This document shows, piece after piece, positions 9,057 through 17,687 of a stretch of DNA of 64,000 nt. This DNA is from Arthrobacter sp. U41 (lineage in GTDB: Bacteria > Actinomycetota > Actinomycetes > Actinomycetales > Micrococcaceae): the NCBI RefSeq assembly GCF_007679325.1, contig NZ_VEGI01000004.1:1-64000 (forward strand). Direction: 5' to 3'. How positions within the stretch are numbered: position 1 is the stretch's first letter; each line of letters opens with the position of its first letter. The notes under the pieces are model-generated. The model saw nothing but the letters and a program-made list of their open reading frames with translations, made no database searches and was not told the DNA's origin. A program made the translations under genes and the position numbers.

Positions 9057-9479
9057 ATGACACCACAGGAGCTGGCTAACCTGGTGCACCTGCGCCGGGC
9101 CCGGGACCTGATCGACCGTGACTACGCCCGGCCGCTGGATGTGCCCACCATGGCTGCGGGTGCGCTGATGTCCCCGGCGCACTTCTCCCGCCAGTTCAAG
9201 GCGGCCTACGGCGAAACGCCGTACAACTACCTCATGACCCGGCGGATCGAACGCGCCATGGCGTTGCTGCGGGCCGGTTCCAGCGTGACGGATGCGTGTA
9301 TGGAGGTGGGCTGTACGTCGCTGGGATCGTTCAGCTCGCGGTTCACCGAGATGGTGGGCATGCCGCCCAGCGAGTACCGGTCGCGGGAGCACCACGCGGT
9401 GAACGCGATGCCGCCGTGCATTGCCCGGCTGCGCACCCGGCCGCCCCGGAAGCAGGCTGTGCAAGCCGAGCAGGATTGA
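9057..9479 (+). CDS. AraC family transcriptional regulator (short form)
   Basis: 140 aa made almost only of the AraC/XylS DNA-binding domain: two helix-turn-helix units, the first with MSPAHFSRQFKAAYGETP, the second with DACMEVGCTSLGSFSSRFTEMVG. There is no N-terminal sensor barrel, so it may respond through partners or simply by level. It is followed after 38 bases by a VOC family gene on the same strand; this regulator-VOC pair is a frequent Micrococcaceae arrangement, suggesting that the regulator controls the VOC enzyme. Confidence 0.9.
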   Translation: MTPQELANLVHLRRARDLIDRDYARPLDVPTMAAGALMSPAHFSRQFKAAYGETPYNYLMTRRIERAMALLRAGSSVTDACMEVGCTSLGSFSSRFTEMVGMPPSEYRSREHHAVNAMPPCIARLRTRPPRKQAVQAEQD

Positions 9480-9517
9480 AGAAGCGCTCCGGCAGCCGCA
9501 GCCCTAGCGTGGAAGAC

Positions 9518-9919
9518 ATGAACATTTCACTGCAGTACTCACAAATCACCGTCAATGACCTCGACGAGTCGCTCGCCTTCTACCGGGACGTCCTCGGCCT
9601 GGAAGTCCGCAACGACGTCGGCTCGGACGGGCAGCGCTGGGTCACCCTCGGCAGCGCGGCCCAGCCGGATCTGGAGCTGGTGCTGTCCGAGCCGCACGCC
9701 GGCCGCTCCCAGGACGACGGCGACGCCCTCCAGCAACTGCTTGTCAAGGGCGCCCTCCCCATCCTTGTGTTCCGCACGGACGATCTGGACGCCACGTTCG
9801 AGACGGTCCGGGCCTCCGGCGCGGAGGTCCTCCAGGAACCCATCGTCCAGCCCTGGGGCCCGCGCGACTGCGCTTTCCGCGACCCGTCCGGCAACATGGT
9901 CCGGTTTAACCAGGCCTGA
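9518..9919 (+). CDS. VOC family protein downstream of the AraC-type regulator
   Basis: 133 aa. Two vicinal-oxygen-chelate modules: NDLDESLAFYRDVLGLEVRND in the first and FRTDDLDATFETVRASGAEV with the closing CAFRDPSGNMVRFNQ in the second. The closing motif is typical of glyoxalase/bleomycin-resistance or dioxygenase-like members. The start ATG at 9518 lies just before the first strand; a much longer in-frame reading upstream overlaps the regulator and is discarded. Likely an operon with the regulator. Confidence 0.9.
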   Translation: MNISLQYSQITVNDLDESLAFYRDVLGLEVRNDVGSDGQRWVTLGSAAQPDLELVLSEPHAGRSQDDGDALQQLLVKGALPILVFRTDDLDATFETVRASGAEVLQEPIVQPWGPRDCAFRDPSGNMVRFNQA

Positions 9920-9998
9920 CGGGAACGGCGGCGACCGGCGCCGCCGATGGCGCCGCGGTTCCGCGGAACCGCCGCGATGCCGGTCCGGGCTTCCGGCG

Positions 9999-11153
9999 TC
10001 AGCTCCGGCGCAGCGGCCAGGGCTTCCACGCGCCGGTCACCTCCCGCAGCCTGACCTCGGCGTCGTGAAGGCGGGCCGCGTTGACGCAAGCGGGTTCGCC
10101 TTGTCCGCTTTCCGAGCCGGAGCCGTCGAACGCGGCCAGTGCGTATTCGCTCCACCGCTTGCGGCCCACCGGGTAGCGTTCGCTGTAGCCGCCGGCCGCG
10201 ACCGTGAGCACCAGCATCTCCAATCGGTCCGCCACTGTCTCGGCCGTCTCGTCGCACGCATCGCAGCCGCACACCGGAAACGGGAAGTCGTGCAGCACGC
10301 CGGCGTGCACCATGACTCCCGGATATCCGGTCAGCACAAACGTCAGTGGCGCCTCCTCGGGATCCCGCGGGGTGACCTTGACAGCCCGCAGAACGCCCTT
10401 GCCCTCCATCAGGAGCTCCCCGGCATGGACCGGATCGTCCTGGACGTCGACGTCGTACACCGCCGTCAGGTGGTCGATCAGTGCGCGGGCGACGAGGTGG
10501 AGCCCGGCGAAACGCTCGGGGTGGCTGTCCACGCTGTAGGAATCCGGGTCGGGCCCGTCGGCGCCCCATTGCCTGCCATAGGGAATGGGCTCCCCCGCGT
10601 GGGAGTAGTAGGTCTCCGTGGGAAGGTCCGGCCGGACGTAGCGGGGCTGCCCAGCCGCCGGGGGTGCCGGGCGGGGCGGCAGTGCCGTGGGCGCATCCAG
10701 CTCGTCCCCGGCCCAGTCCAACAGCATGGAAACGAGCCCGCGCACCTCAGCGTCGTCCGCGCTGCGCAGACCTTCCAGCAGGCGGTCCACCTCGATCCCC
10801 TTCTCCCGGTTTCCCACCGTGGGCGGGGCCCCTTCGTAGGCGGTCCACTGCGCGTCCGGCCGCAGCCGGGCGATGGTGTTCCCGGCGAAGACCGCAGCAG
10901 CCGCACTGAGCCTGGCGTCCTCCGCCAACTGTGAGCCGACCGTGCGCAGGAACCAGATGAGCCGTTCGGGGTCAGCGGCCAGTTCGTCGGCCCGCGCTCC
11001 ATGCGCCGCGCAGAATTCAACGAACGGGGCATAGCCTCCCACATGGCGGACAACCGCTGGGCCAGGCCCTTCCCGGTACCGCGCGCTGCCGCGTGACATT
11101 GGCGCCGGCAATCCGGCGGGTGGTCCTTCGAACAAGTCCCCTGTCGTCCCCAT
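9999..11153 (-). CDS. Conserved hypothetical protein, possibly DUF6226-type
   Basis: 384 aa from the ATG at 11153. The first ~180 residues are helical and Ala-rich; the second part starts at PRYVRPDLPTETYYSH and includes DHLTAVYDVDV and a four-cysteine-poor CGCDACDETAETVADRLEML segment that could form a small metal site. From memory this C-terminal half resembles the actinobacterial DUF6226 family, which has no known function. In-frame sequence above 11153 overlaps the acyltransferase gene and is rejected. It follows the acyltransferase gene on the same strand by 113 bases. Confidence 0.65.
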   Translation of the reverse strand: MGTTGDLFEGPPAGLPAPMSRGSARYREGPGPAVVRHVGGYAPFVEFCAAHGARADELAADPERLIWFLRTVGSQLAEDARLSAAAAVFAGNTIARLRPDAQWTAYEGAPPTVGNREKGIEVDRLLEGLRSADDAEVRGLVSMLLDWAGDELDAPTALPPRPAPPAAGQPRYVRPDLPTETYYSHAGEPIPYGRQWGADGPDPDSYSVDSHPERFAGLHLVARALIDHLTAVYDVDVQDDPVHAGELLMEGKGVLRAVKVTPRDPEEAPLTFVLTGYPGVMVHAGVLHDFPFPVCGCDACDETAETVADRLEMLVLTVAAGGYSERYPVGRKRWSEYALAAFDGSGSESGQGEPACVNAARLHDAEVRLREVTGAWKPWPLRRS

Positions 11154-11266
11154 ACCGCGATCGTAGTCCGCGGAACCGTGGGTGTTGCCACACGGTGGTC
11201 GCCCGGCCGGACACCGACCCGCACGCCCGCACGTACCTGGTGCGCCACTGAGGCACCTGAGGTTCC

Positions 11267-12472
11267 CTAGCGCTGTCCCGACGTTGCGCCGGCCATTGCC
11301 CGGACGGGCCGGCTGGCCGGCGCGACCGGGGATTCCGCCGGGGCTAACCGGGGCGCTGCGCTGGTTCGGCGTCCCACGGCGCGCCCGGCGGCCGTCGAGA
11401 GCCGGTGGGAAGGCTGCTCCACGTAGCGGTAGAACAGTTCCGCGGCCACCAACGAGGCGGCCACGGAAACGGCGAGCGCCAGCGGCAGCGACACGGATCG
11501 GAGCAGGGTGACGGCGGCCAGGATGATGGGCAGGTGCACCAGGTAGAGGCTGAAGGACACCCGTCCCAGCCATTGCGCCGCGGCCGTGTCACCGAGCCGC
11601 TTGGCCGGGTCCCAGGAGATAAACAGCAGGACGATCAGCACCGCGCCCACCGTCACAACGGCCTCGACGCCGGGGACCGGCTGTTCGGGGCTGATCCATT
11701 CCGCGTTGGCCAGGAAGATGCCCGCGGCGGCCACGAAGGACCAGACGAATCGGGGCACGGACCGGGTCAGTTCACCGATCCGCTCACGCTCGGCGCCCAG
11801 GACCGCCCCGATGGCGAAGATCGGCAGATAGGACAGCCACTCCACGTCCTGCACGGCTCCAATCACAGCCAGCAGGAGGGCAATGCCGATTTTCACGGGC
11901 CAGAACCGCCGCCAGCGGAGGGCGATGAGGACATAGACCGGGAGCAGGAGGGAGAACGCGACCTCCCACTTGAGCGACCACAGCGGCGTGTTGATGGTAC
12001 TCGCGCTCAGCAGGAGCAGGCCGTCCTTGAGTACCTGGCCCACGCTGGGCTCGATCACGAACATATCCGCCCAGGAGCTCTGCAGCGGCGACGCCGACCG
12101 GGGAATGAGGACAATCAACGCAACGGCCACCGCCAGGGACGCCCACGCCGGTAGGTACAGGCGGAAAAAGCGCTTGGCGTAGTACTGGGCCCAGCTCCTC
12201 GCCGCCCCCGGCCTGGTAAACGGCAGGACCAGCACGAAGCCGGAGAGCACAAAGAACACGTGGACGGCGGGCGTGCCGTTCCAAAGGACATGCAGCGGGG
12301 AGAAGACAGCCCACGCCTCCGCGGTGGTGAGGTCCGCGGAGCGGTCGTCGTTCACAGCGGTCCCGATTCCAGGGAGGGTCGACACCACGTGGCAGGCGAC
12401 AACCACCAGGGCGGCAATCCCCCTGAGGCCGTCCAGCTGCGTGACTCTTGAAGGGGCAGACTTAGAGCGCAT
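11267..12472 (-). CDS. Acyltransferase 3 family membrane protein
   Basis: 401 aa with about ten transmembrane helices. The N-terminus LDGLRGIAALVVVACHV holds the family's catalytic-type His after the first helix, and FFVLSGFVLVLPF and YYAKRFFRLYLPAW are the following hallmarks (the Arg-x-x-Arg cluster). The family moves acyl groups, usually O-acetyl, onto sugars or peptidoglycan at the membrane. No glycan biosynthesis genes adjoin, so the acceptor is unknown. AGGTGA directly upstream of the ATG at 12472 is a good ribosome binding site. Confidence 0.9.
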   Translation of the reverse strand: MRSKSAPSRVTQLDGLRGIAALVVVACHVVSTLPGIGTAVNDDRSADLTTAEAWAVFSPLHVLWNGTPAVHVFFVLSGFVLVLPFTRPGAARSWAQYYAKRFFRLYLPAWASLAVAVALIVLIPRSASPLQSSWADMFVIEPSVGQVLKDGLLLLSASTINTPLWSLKWEVAFSLLLPVYVLIALRWRRFWPVKIGIALLLAVIGAVQDVEWLSYLPIFAIGAVLGAERERIGELTRSVPRFVWSFVAAAGIFLANAEWISPEQPVPGVEAVVTVGAVLIVLLFISWDPAKRLGDTAAAQWLGRVSFSLYLVHLPIILAAVTLLRSVSLPLALAVSVAASLVAAELFYRYVEQPSHRLSTAAGRAVGRRTSAAPRLAPAESPVAPASRPVRAMAGATSGQR

Positions 12473-12517
12473 TCACCTCATGTTACCAGTTCGTTACATT
12501 TGCCTCGAGGCGACTGG

Positions 12518-12745
12518 CTAGCTCACGTTCCGCCGGAAAGCCCTGCGCCGCAGGAGCACGAACACTCCGCCGGCCGCTGCCAGCAATCCGCCAAGGCCCA
12601 TTCCCCACCACAGCGGGCCAGCGCTGTCCGACGTCGGGGCCGCCCGCGGGGAGTCGGCGTCGTGCGCTGCCGAGGGTCGTTCGGATGCCAATGCCCCCTC
12701 GAGGTGGACCTCCCCGAGAAATAGTCCCGCATCACCGGGCTGCAT
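12518..12745 (-). pseudogene. C-terminal remnant of a cell-surface membrane-anchored protein
   Basis: This 75-residue frame has a Ser/Ala/Pro-rich linker, one transmembrane helix (WWGMGLGGLLAAAGGVFVLL) and a RRRAFRRN stop-transfer tail, the usual end of an actinobacterial extracellular protein. The preceding extracellular strand (GADRLTLSPRG) is in a different frame at 12750-12790, as if a single-base shift separates it. No signal peptide is visible, and the 5' end collides with the divergent gene starting at 12808. I read it as a broken remnant; it could also be a small intact membrane protein. Confidence 0.4.
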
Positions 12746-12807
12746 GCTCCCCGTGGGCTTAGGGTGAGACGGTCGGCGCCCGCCGCGAAAACCCTCAGGG
12801 AGGGTGC

Positions 12808-13287
12808 ATGACTTCCAGCCAGTCCAGCTCCGAACAATTCGGGCAGCATCTGAAAAGTGTCGGCGGCTCAGAGGCCGACGCCAACGGTTCCGCCTACGTC
12901 GTCACGGAGGAAGACACCGTGGAAAGCGTCGTCTCGGGGCTGCGGATGAAACAGCAGGAGCACGGAAATCAGGCCAGCGAGCCCTCCATCCTCCATGCCT
13001 CGGCCCAAGTCCTCATCAGCAGGCGCGATGAGCAGGATCCGGCCCATCACGCCGGGGCCTCCCAACCAGGGACGTATCAGCTGGACATTCACTTCGGCGG
13101 GGGTCACAGCACCCGCGAATCCATCCCCGAGAAGGACCTGGAAGCCGCCCAGATCTGGGCCCAAGGCCGGATCGACGCCGATGGCGCGGACTTCGGTGCC
13201 ATATACTTCCCCTCCGGCGGCGGGGTTGCCCCCGGAACGGGTGCACTGGAGTGCAGCTACGACCGCGCGGTGGGCTGGTACCGGTAG
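12808..13287 (+). CDS. Hypothetical protein, 159 aa
   Basis: Not recognised. The first 50 residues are polar and Gln/Ser-rich; the middle has TYQLDIHFGGGHSTRESIPEKDLEAAQIWAQ in pieces, suggesting a beta hairpin plus helix; the C-terminus ends in YDRAVGWYR. No signal peptide or membrane helix. A GGAGGGTGC ribosome binding site sits directly before the ATG, which supports it as a real gene. It stands alone between a surface-protein remnant and phoD. Confidence 0.5.
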   Translation: MTSSQSSSEQFGQHLKSVGGSEADANGSAYVVTEEDTVESVVSGLRMKQQEHGNQASEPSILHASAQVLISRRDEQDPAHHAGASQPGTYQLDIHFGGGHSTRESIPEKDLEAAQIWAQGRIDADGADFGAIYFPSGGGVAPGTGALECSYDRAVGWYR

Positions 13288-13377
13288 GTGCGCGCCGCGG
13301 GCTTGACGAATCGAATACCCGCGGATGCCTGATGAAACCGAGTTCGCCGAAACCCAATCGACAGTTCTTGTCACGTA

Positions 13378-13399
13378 GTTAACCGCTCATTCACATCGC
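13378..13399 (+). promoter_or_regulatory. Candidate PHO box (PhoP binding site) upstream of phoD
   Basis: Two adjacent 11-base units, GTTAACCGCTC and ATTCACATCGC, match the actinobacterial PHO box design of direct repeats of GTTCACC plus four bases (6/7 and 5/7 matches by eye). They lie 41 bases before the phoD start, where PhoP activates phosphate-starvation genes. Supported by position and spacing, not tested. Confidence 0.5.
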
Positions 13400-13439
13400 A
13401 CTTGCAACCTGTCCAACCGGGCGCCGTACGGTCGACGGC

Positions 13440-15020
13440 ATGGACAACATTTCACGCAGGTCAGTCCTCTCCGCCGGCCTTGGGGCCGGGCTCGTCGCCG
13501 CTTGGCCGGGTGCCGCCGTCGCCGTTTCCACTGCAGACGACGCCGGCCTCCGCGCCGATCCGTTCCTGCTGGGCGTCGCCTCCGGCGAACCGTGGCCGGA
13601 CGGCTTCGTGATCTGGACCCGGCTGGCGCTGGACCCCATTGCCGGGGACGGCCTGGGCGGCATGCCGTCCCGCAACGTGGCGGTGGCGTGGGAAGTGGCG
13701 GAGGACTCCGGGATGCGCACGGTAGTGGCCCGCGGCGTCGAGCAGGCCCGGATCGAGACCGCGCACTCGGTGCACGTGGAGCTGCGGGGCCTGCGGCCGG
13801 GACGCGAATACTTCTACCGGTTCCGCACCGGCCGGCACGTCAGCCCGGTGGGCCGCACCCTCACCAGCCCGGCGCTGCACGAGACGCCGGCGGCGCTGGC
13901 CATGTCGTTCGCCAGCTGCGCGCAGTACGAGCACGGCTACTTCACCGCCTACGCCCGGCTGGCGCAGGACCACCCGGACCTGGTGCTGCACCTGGGCGAC
14001 TACCTCTACGAGTACAAGAAGGACAGCTACGTGATCGGCGGCGGCAACCCGCGCGACCACGAAGGTCCCGAGACCACCAGCCTGGCCGGCTACCGGCAGC
14101 GGCACGCCCAGTACAAGTCCGACGCCGACCTGCAGGCCGCGCACGCGGTGGCGCCGTGGCTGGTGGTGTGGGATGACCACGAGGTGGACAACAACTGGGC
14201 GGACGAGGTCCCGGAGAACACCGACGCCGGGCAGCTGAACGACACCACGGAGCACTTCCGGCAGCGCCGCGCCGCCGCGTTCCAGGCCTACTACGAGAAC
14301 ATGCCGCTGCGGCGCTCGTCCGTGCCGGCCGGGTTCGACATGAAGATCTACCGCACCATCCAGTGGGGCCAGCTGGCCAACTTCCACATGATGGACACCC
14401 GGCAGTACCGCGACGACCAGCTCGCCGGCGACGGCTGGAAGAAGAACGTGGCCGAGCGCATGGCCGAGGACCGCACCATTACCGGCGCGGAGCAGGAGAA
14501 ATGGCTGCTGGACGGCTTCCGGAACTCCACCCAGCGCTGGGACATCCTGGGCCAGCAGGTGTTCTTCACCGAGCGGGACCGGAACCAGGCGCCGGAGATC
14601 GACGACGTCTCCATGGACGGGTGGGACGGCTACGCCGCGTCGCGCCGCCGCATCACGCAGGGCTGGGTGGACGCGAACGTGCGCAACGCCGTGGTCCTGA
14701 CCGGAGACGTGCACCGCAACTGGGCCAACGACGTCAAGGTGGACTACAAGGACCCGGCCTCTCCGGTGGTGGGTTCGGAGCTGGTGTGCACATCCATCAC
14801 GTCCACCGGCAACGGCTCAGGCTCCACCACGGATCCGGTGATGGCCTGGAACCCGCACCTGAAGTTCTACAACGACAACCGCGGCTACGTGAACACCCGC
14901 ATTACCAAGGACGCGATGACCGCGGACTTCCGGACGCTGGACTACGTCACAACGCCGGGAGCGCCGGTTTCCACGAAGGCGTCGTTTGAGATTCGGGACG
15001 GGGTGCCGGGGCTGCAGTAG
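13440..15020 (+). CDS. phoD: Alkaline phosphatase PhoD
   Basis: 526 aa. The N-terminus has a twin-arginine signal (SRRSVLSAGLGAGL) and an AVA cleavage region, so it is exported folded through Tat. The mature enzyme shows the PhoD N-domain (FLLGVASGEPWPDGFVIWTR) and the metallophosphatase core: FASCAQYEHG, LHLGDYLYEY, VVWDDHEVDNNW and VVLTGDVHRNW, which bring the iron and calcium ligands. It releases phosphate from mono- and diesters outside the cell. The direct repeats just upstream fit PhoP control. Monocistronic; the next gene is convergent. Confidence 0.95.
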   Translation: MDNISRRSVLSAGLGAGLVAAWPGAAVAVSTADDAGLRADPFLLGVASGEPWPDGFVIWTRLALDPIAGDGLGGMPSRNVAVAWEVAEDSGMRTVVARGVEQARIETAHSVHVELRGLRPGREYFYRFRTGRHVSPVGRTLTSPALHETPAALAMSFASCAQYEHGYFTAYARLAQDHPDLVLHLGDYLYEYKKDSYVIGGGNPRDHEGPETTSLAGYRQRHAQYKSDADLQAAHAVAPWLVVWDDHEVDNNWADEVPENTDAGQLNDTTEHFRQRRAAAFQAYYENMPLRRSSVPAGFDMKIYRTIQWGQLANFHMMDTRQYRDDQLAGDGWKKNVAERMAEDRTITGAEQEKWLLDGFRNSTQRWDILGQQVFFTERDRNQAPEIDDVSMDGWDGYAASRRRITQGWVDANVRNAVVLTGDVHRNWANDVKVDYKDPASPVVGSELVCTSITSTGNGSGSTTDPVMAWNPHLKFYNDNRGYVNTRITKDAMTADFRTLDYVTTPGAPVSTKASFEIRDGVPGLQ

Positions 15021-15051
15021 CGCCACTCCCCCGGGCCGTCGCCACTCACTG

Positions 15052-15900
15052 CTAGATGCATTTGGGCTGGTATGCCGGGTCAGCGGGCCCGGACACCTTG
15101 CCCAGTGCGTGGGCCACAATCTGGTGCACCACGGGGTCGTTCGGCGTCTGGTCATGTTCGAAGGCGTCGGCCGGGCATTTGTCCTGAATGGTGATGTTGG
15201 TGACCTGCCGCGCCGGCCCGTTGAGGAACTGGCTGTTGTAGGGAATGACCACTTCGTCGTACACCGTGGAGATGACGGTATAGGAGGGTCCCGCAACCGT
15301 ATCGCCGATGGCGTTGAGCTTCTGCATAAAAGCCGACCCTGCCTGCTGGTCTGCGCAGGCGGCACAGCCCAGACCGGTGTAGTCGGGATCCGGGACGGCG
15401 CCCGGCTGCGGGACGATCACACCTTCAGTGCCGTGGTTGGAAGGTGCGATACCGATGAGCTGATTGACATTCTTGGCGCCGCCGAGAAAGCCCATGTAGT
15501 AGCGGGGCATCATGCCGCCCTGGCTGTGGCCCACCAGATCCACCTTCTTGGCGCCTGTGGCGGAACGCACCTTATCCACGAACGGCGCGAGCTGCTGCGC
15601 CGAGTCCGCGACCGGTGCGGTGGCAAACACGCCGTTAGTCTCCCCGTAGTTGAGGGCGAAGACGCAGTACCCGGCGCTCTTGAGGTATGGCGAGAGGGTG
15701 GACCAGTTCTTGGCCATGCTCTCAAAGGTTCCGGGCACCAGGATGACCGGATACGGATGCTCAGCGCTGGGTTTGCAGGACCAGTCATTGGCACCCGGCG
15801 GGGACAGCTCAACAGTTCCCGCATGGGCGGGAGCCACGGCCAGGGAACCGGCCAGGACGGCAGCGGCAGCAGTGGACAGGACTTTGGTGAGCAGTGATAT
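15052..15900 (-). CDS. Secreted lipase-like alpha/beta hydrolase with apparent ATA start
   Basis: About 282 aa. The alpha/beta hydrolase fold shows YPVILVPGTFESMAKNW for the oxyanion loop, the nucleophile elbow VGHSQGGMMP, an Asp in a late loop and the His of DPVVHQIVAHALG; cysteines CAAC suggest disulfides. It resembles actinobacterial class I-type triacylglycerol lipases/esterases. Upstream of the first canonical start (a GTG at 15837) the frame continues with a perfect signal peptide, LLTKVLSTAAAAVLAGSLA then APAHA, but contains no ATG, GTG or TTG. AAAGAGG (15906-15912 complement) lies five bases before an ATA codon at 15900; a CTG at 15894 is the alternative. Confidence 0.8.
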   Translation of the reverse strand: MSLLTKVLSTAAAAVLAGSLAVAPAHAGTVELSPPGANDWSCKPSAEHPYPVILVPGTFESMAKNWSTLSPYLKSAGYCVFALNYGETNGVFATAPVADSAQQLAPFVDKVRSATGAKKVDLVGHSQGGMMPRYYMGFLGGAKNVNQLIGIAPSNHGTEGVIVPQPGAVPDPDYTGLGCAACADQQAGSAFMQKLNAIGDTVAGPSYTVISTVYDEVVIPYNSQFLNGPARQVTNITIQDKCPADAFEHDQTPNDPVVHQIVAHALGKVSGPADPAYQPKCI

Positions 15901-16299
15901 AGAAACCTCTTTGTTCGTGTGTCAGCGGGCAGCGGGCCAGCAGTAATCCCTGTGCTGCGAGTCAGCCAGGATTGCCCGGATACTCAAACGTAGGCAGCCC
16001 GCAGCCCGGTCCGGCCATGGATTTGCACGGATGTGCACGAAAGCCGGTTCCGCGGGCGAACCCTGTCCGCCGCGAGATGATGCTCCCCCGCGACCCAAAG
16101 CTACTGGTCAGTAGCTTCTTTTCGCCGGAGGGTGGCCTGGGAAAACTGCCAACCGCGCCTGCACAAACGTTCATTGCAGGGAAAATCATTCGGCGAACAG
16201 GAGCCGGGCATTCCGATGAGTGCTCGCGCTCTGGCCGCGTGAATACGCATAGCTGCACACGAACTCGGCGCAGCGTCCCGCCGTACGGCCAGTTGGAAG

Positions 16300-16515
16300 C
16301 AGCCGACGACGGCGATCTCGCCTTCAGCGATGACCTTCCGGAACGCCTGGCCCTGGTGGAATCGGCGTTCTACCCGGATGAAGCCGACGTCTGACAGCTA
16401 CATTGCCGTCGGGTTGCCGTGGTTGACCGGGCACGGCTCGTCCATCGTGGCGGGCGTGGGCCGCGATGCCAAGTACATTGCGCAGCACATCGCCGGGGAC
16501 ATCGCCGCCCGGTGA
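16300..16515 (+). pseudogene. C-terminal shard of a flavin-dependent monooxygenase-like protein
   Basis: Two frames join here: LPERLALVESAFYPDEADV ends at a stop at 16394, while the next frame continues as DSYIAVGLPWLTGHGSS and VAGVGRDAKYIAQHIAGDIA to a stop at 16515. The combination resembles the C-terminal end of CzcO-like flavoproteins (GLPWL...GS...GVG.DA.YIA.HI). N-terminal shards of apparently the same family occur at about 17520-17640 and 23150-23380, so one or more such genes were broken up in this region. Confidence 0.45.
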
Positions 16516-16537
16516 AGGCGACGTTCCAGAGGGGTGG

Positions 16538-17305
16538 CTACCCGGCGCGATGCCCGGCGAAGTCCACTGGTGCGGCGAGGCCGGCCGAGCTGAACCATTC
16601 TGTGGCCCATGCCTGGACCGAGGTCATCGCGAGTTGCTCGGCAACAAGCTCCGGCGGCCCGTCGAATACGGACTTCCCCTCCTCCAAGAGGTCACCGGTG
16701 CCGCTGCCGGCGAGGAGCCCGAAGAGGGCAGGCTGGTCGAGGAAGGGAAGCTTCCCGCCGTCGCCGTCGGTCAGCACGCCCCAGCGCGAGGTGAACAGCG
16801 AAAACTCCTCCGGACGGTCCCCGTGGTCCGCCACGAGCGGGCAGGCCTCGCCGTCGAGCCGGATCCGCCGGTAGTTGGGCTCCGTGTCGTCGAGGGCCAT
16901 CAGTTGGACATCGTCCAGCCAAGAAAGCCAGACCGCTGTGCACTCTCCCAACAGCGGATACGGGGCGGCGGCGATGTACCCGGCCTTGCTCACGTGGGCG
17001 GAGTGGCCAACGGCGACGTTGTGGAGCTGCCCCCGGACCAGCGGCAGGACCGCGCTGACAGGCCGGTGGTAGTTGGCGAATTTCCGCCGCATCACGTCGG
17101 CGCTCGAATTCGAGCCGATGGAGACCACCCGGGAGCGGTCCTCCAGCGGTGCCGCGCCGGCTTGCGCGAGGGCTTCATCCAGTCCGGCCGAAAGCTCAAG
17201 GGGCCGGAATTCCTCGCCGTCCATGACACCCGAGGCCACCGGCGGGTCCCACGGATACAGCAGCGGATCGAGATGGCCGGCGCCGCCGGCACGGCTTAAT
17301 CCCAT
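16538..17305 (-). CDS. Hypothetical protein with a possible gamma-glutamylcyclotransferase-like fold
   Basis: 255 aa. SRVVSIGSNSSADVMRRKF resembles the GSN loop of the gamma-glutamylcyclotransferase/AIG2 fold, and CTAVWLSWLDDVQLMALDDTEPNYRR would be the later helix-strand unit; both are my structural reading. The annotated ATG at 17305 may be too far downstream: the frame just above it ends with YDADGFIRLTPWD before a stop at 17296, and the duplicated copy at 22.9 kb starts with the same N-terminal peptide. A one-base shift at ~17300 would join that peptide to this protein. Confidence 0.55.
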   Translation of the reverse strand: MGLSRAGGAGHLDPLLYPWDPPVASGVMDGEEFRPLELSAGLDEALAQAGAAPLEDRSRVVSIGSNSSADVMRRKFANYHRPVSAVLPLVRGQLHNVAVGHSAHVSKAGYIAAAPYPLLGECTAVWLSWLDDVQLMALDDTEPNYRRIRLDGEACPLVADHGDRPEEFSLFTSRWGVLTDGDGGKLPFLDQPALFGLLAGSGTGDLLEEGKSVFDGPPELVAEQLAMTSVQAWATEWFSSAGLAAPVDFAGHRAG

Positions 17306-17310
17306 GGAGT

Positions 17311-17500
17311 CAGCCGGATGAAACCGTCGGCATCGTACTGGAGACTAATCAAGGTGGACCGCTTTCGTGGCTCGGGACTTCCATTGTCCCGCACTTTGGG
17401 GGAACCGGACCTTGGCGCTAGCGTCGACCAGCCCGCGTGGCCTCGGTGCGGGGCCCTTCCTGGAAGCCCGGAAGCATCCGCCCGACACCGGGGACCGCGA
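17311..17500 (+). repeat. Left copy of a ~190-bp imperfect direct repeat flanking the UDG/PLD block
   Basis: This stretch (start of the 255-aa gene plus its upstream region, including TTTCGTGGCTCGGGACTTCC) is clearly similar to 22941-23130 in the same orientation. Identity is high in the first ~100 bases and fades later. Both copies end near a shard of a flavoprotein N-terminus (VIG.GQAG). The right copy no longer continues into a complete 255-aa-like protein. Confidence 0.8.
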
Positions 17501-17687
17501 CCGCATAGAGTCAACACCTTGGTGATCGGGGTCGGGCAGGCAGGCCGGGCTCCGGGCTGGTGCACCGGGCGTAGAGCCTCCCGCCGCCGCTGTGCTGATC
17601 TGGGCGGATGTGGACCGGCGGGTGCTAAGTCTCCTCCCACAAGTTCTTTTGATTTGCAAGAGTTGATTCTCTGAGCGGAACGTGCGC

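Noticed and set aside
13461..14714. 417-aa open frame opposite phoD
   Set aside because: Val/His-rich mirror of a gene with intact catalytic motifs; no family features.
17345..17687. Long C-terminal extension of the UDG frame
   Set aside because: It reads through the direct repeat and upstream region of another gene with Arg/Ser/Pro-rich sequence; the one-base-shifted frame gives a natural family ending.
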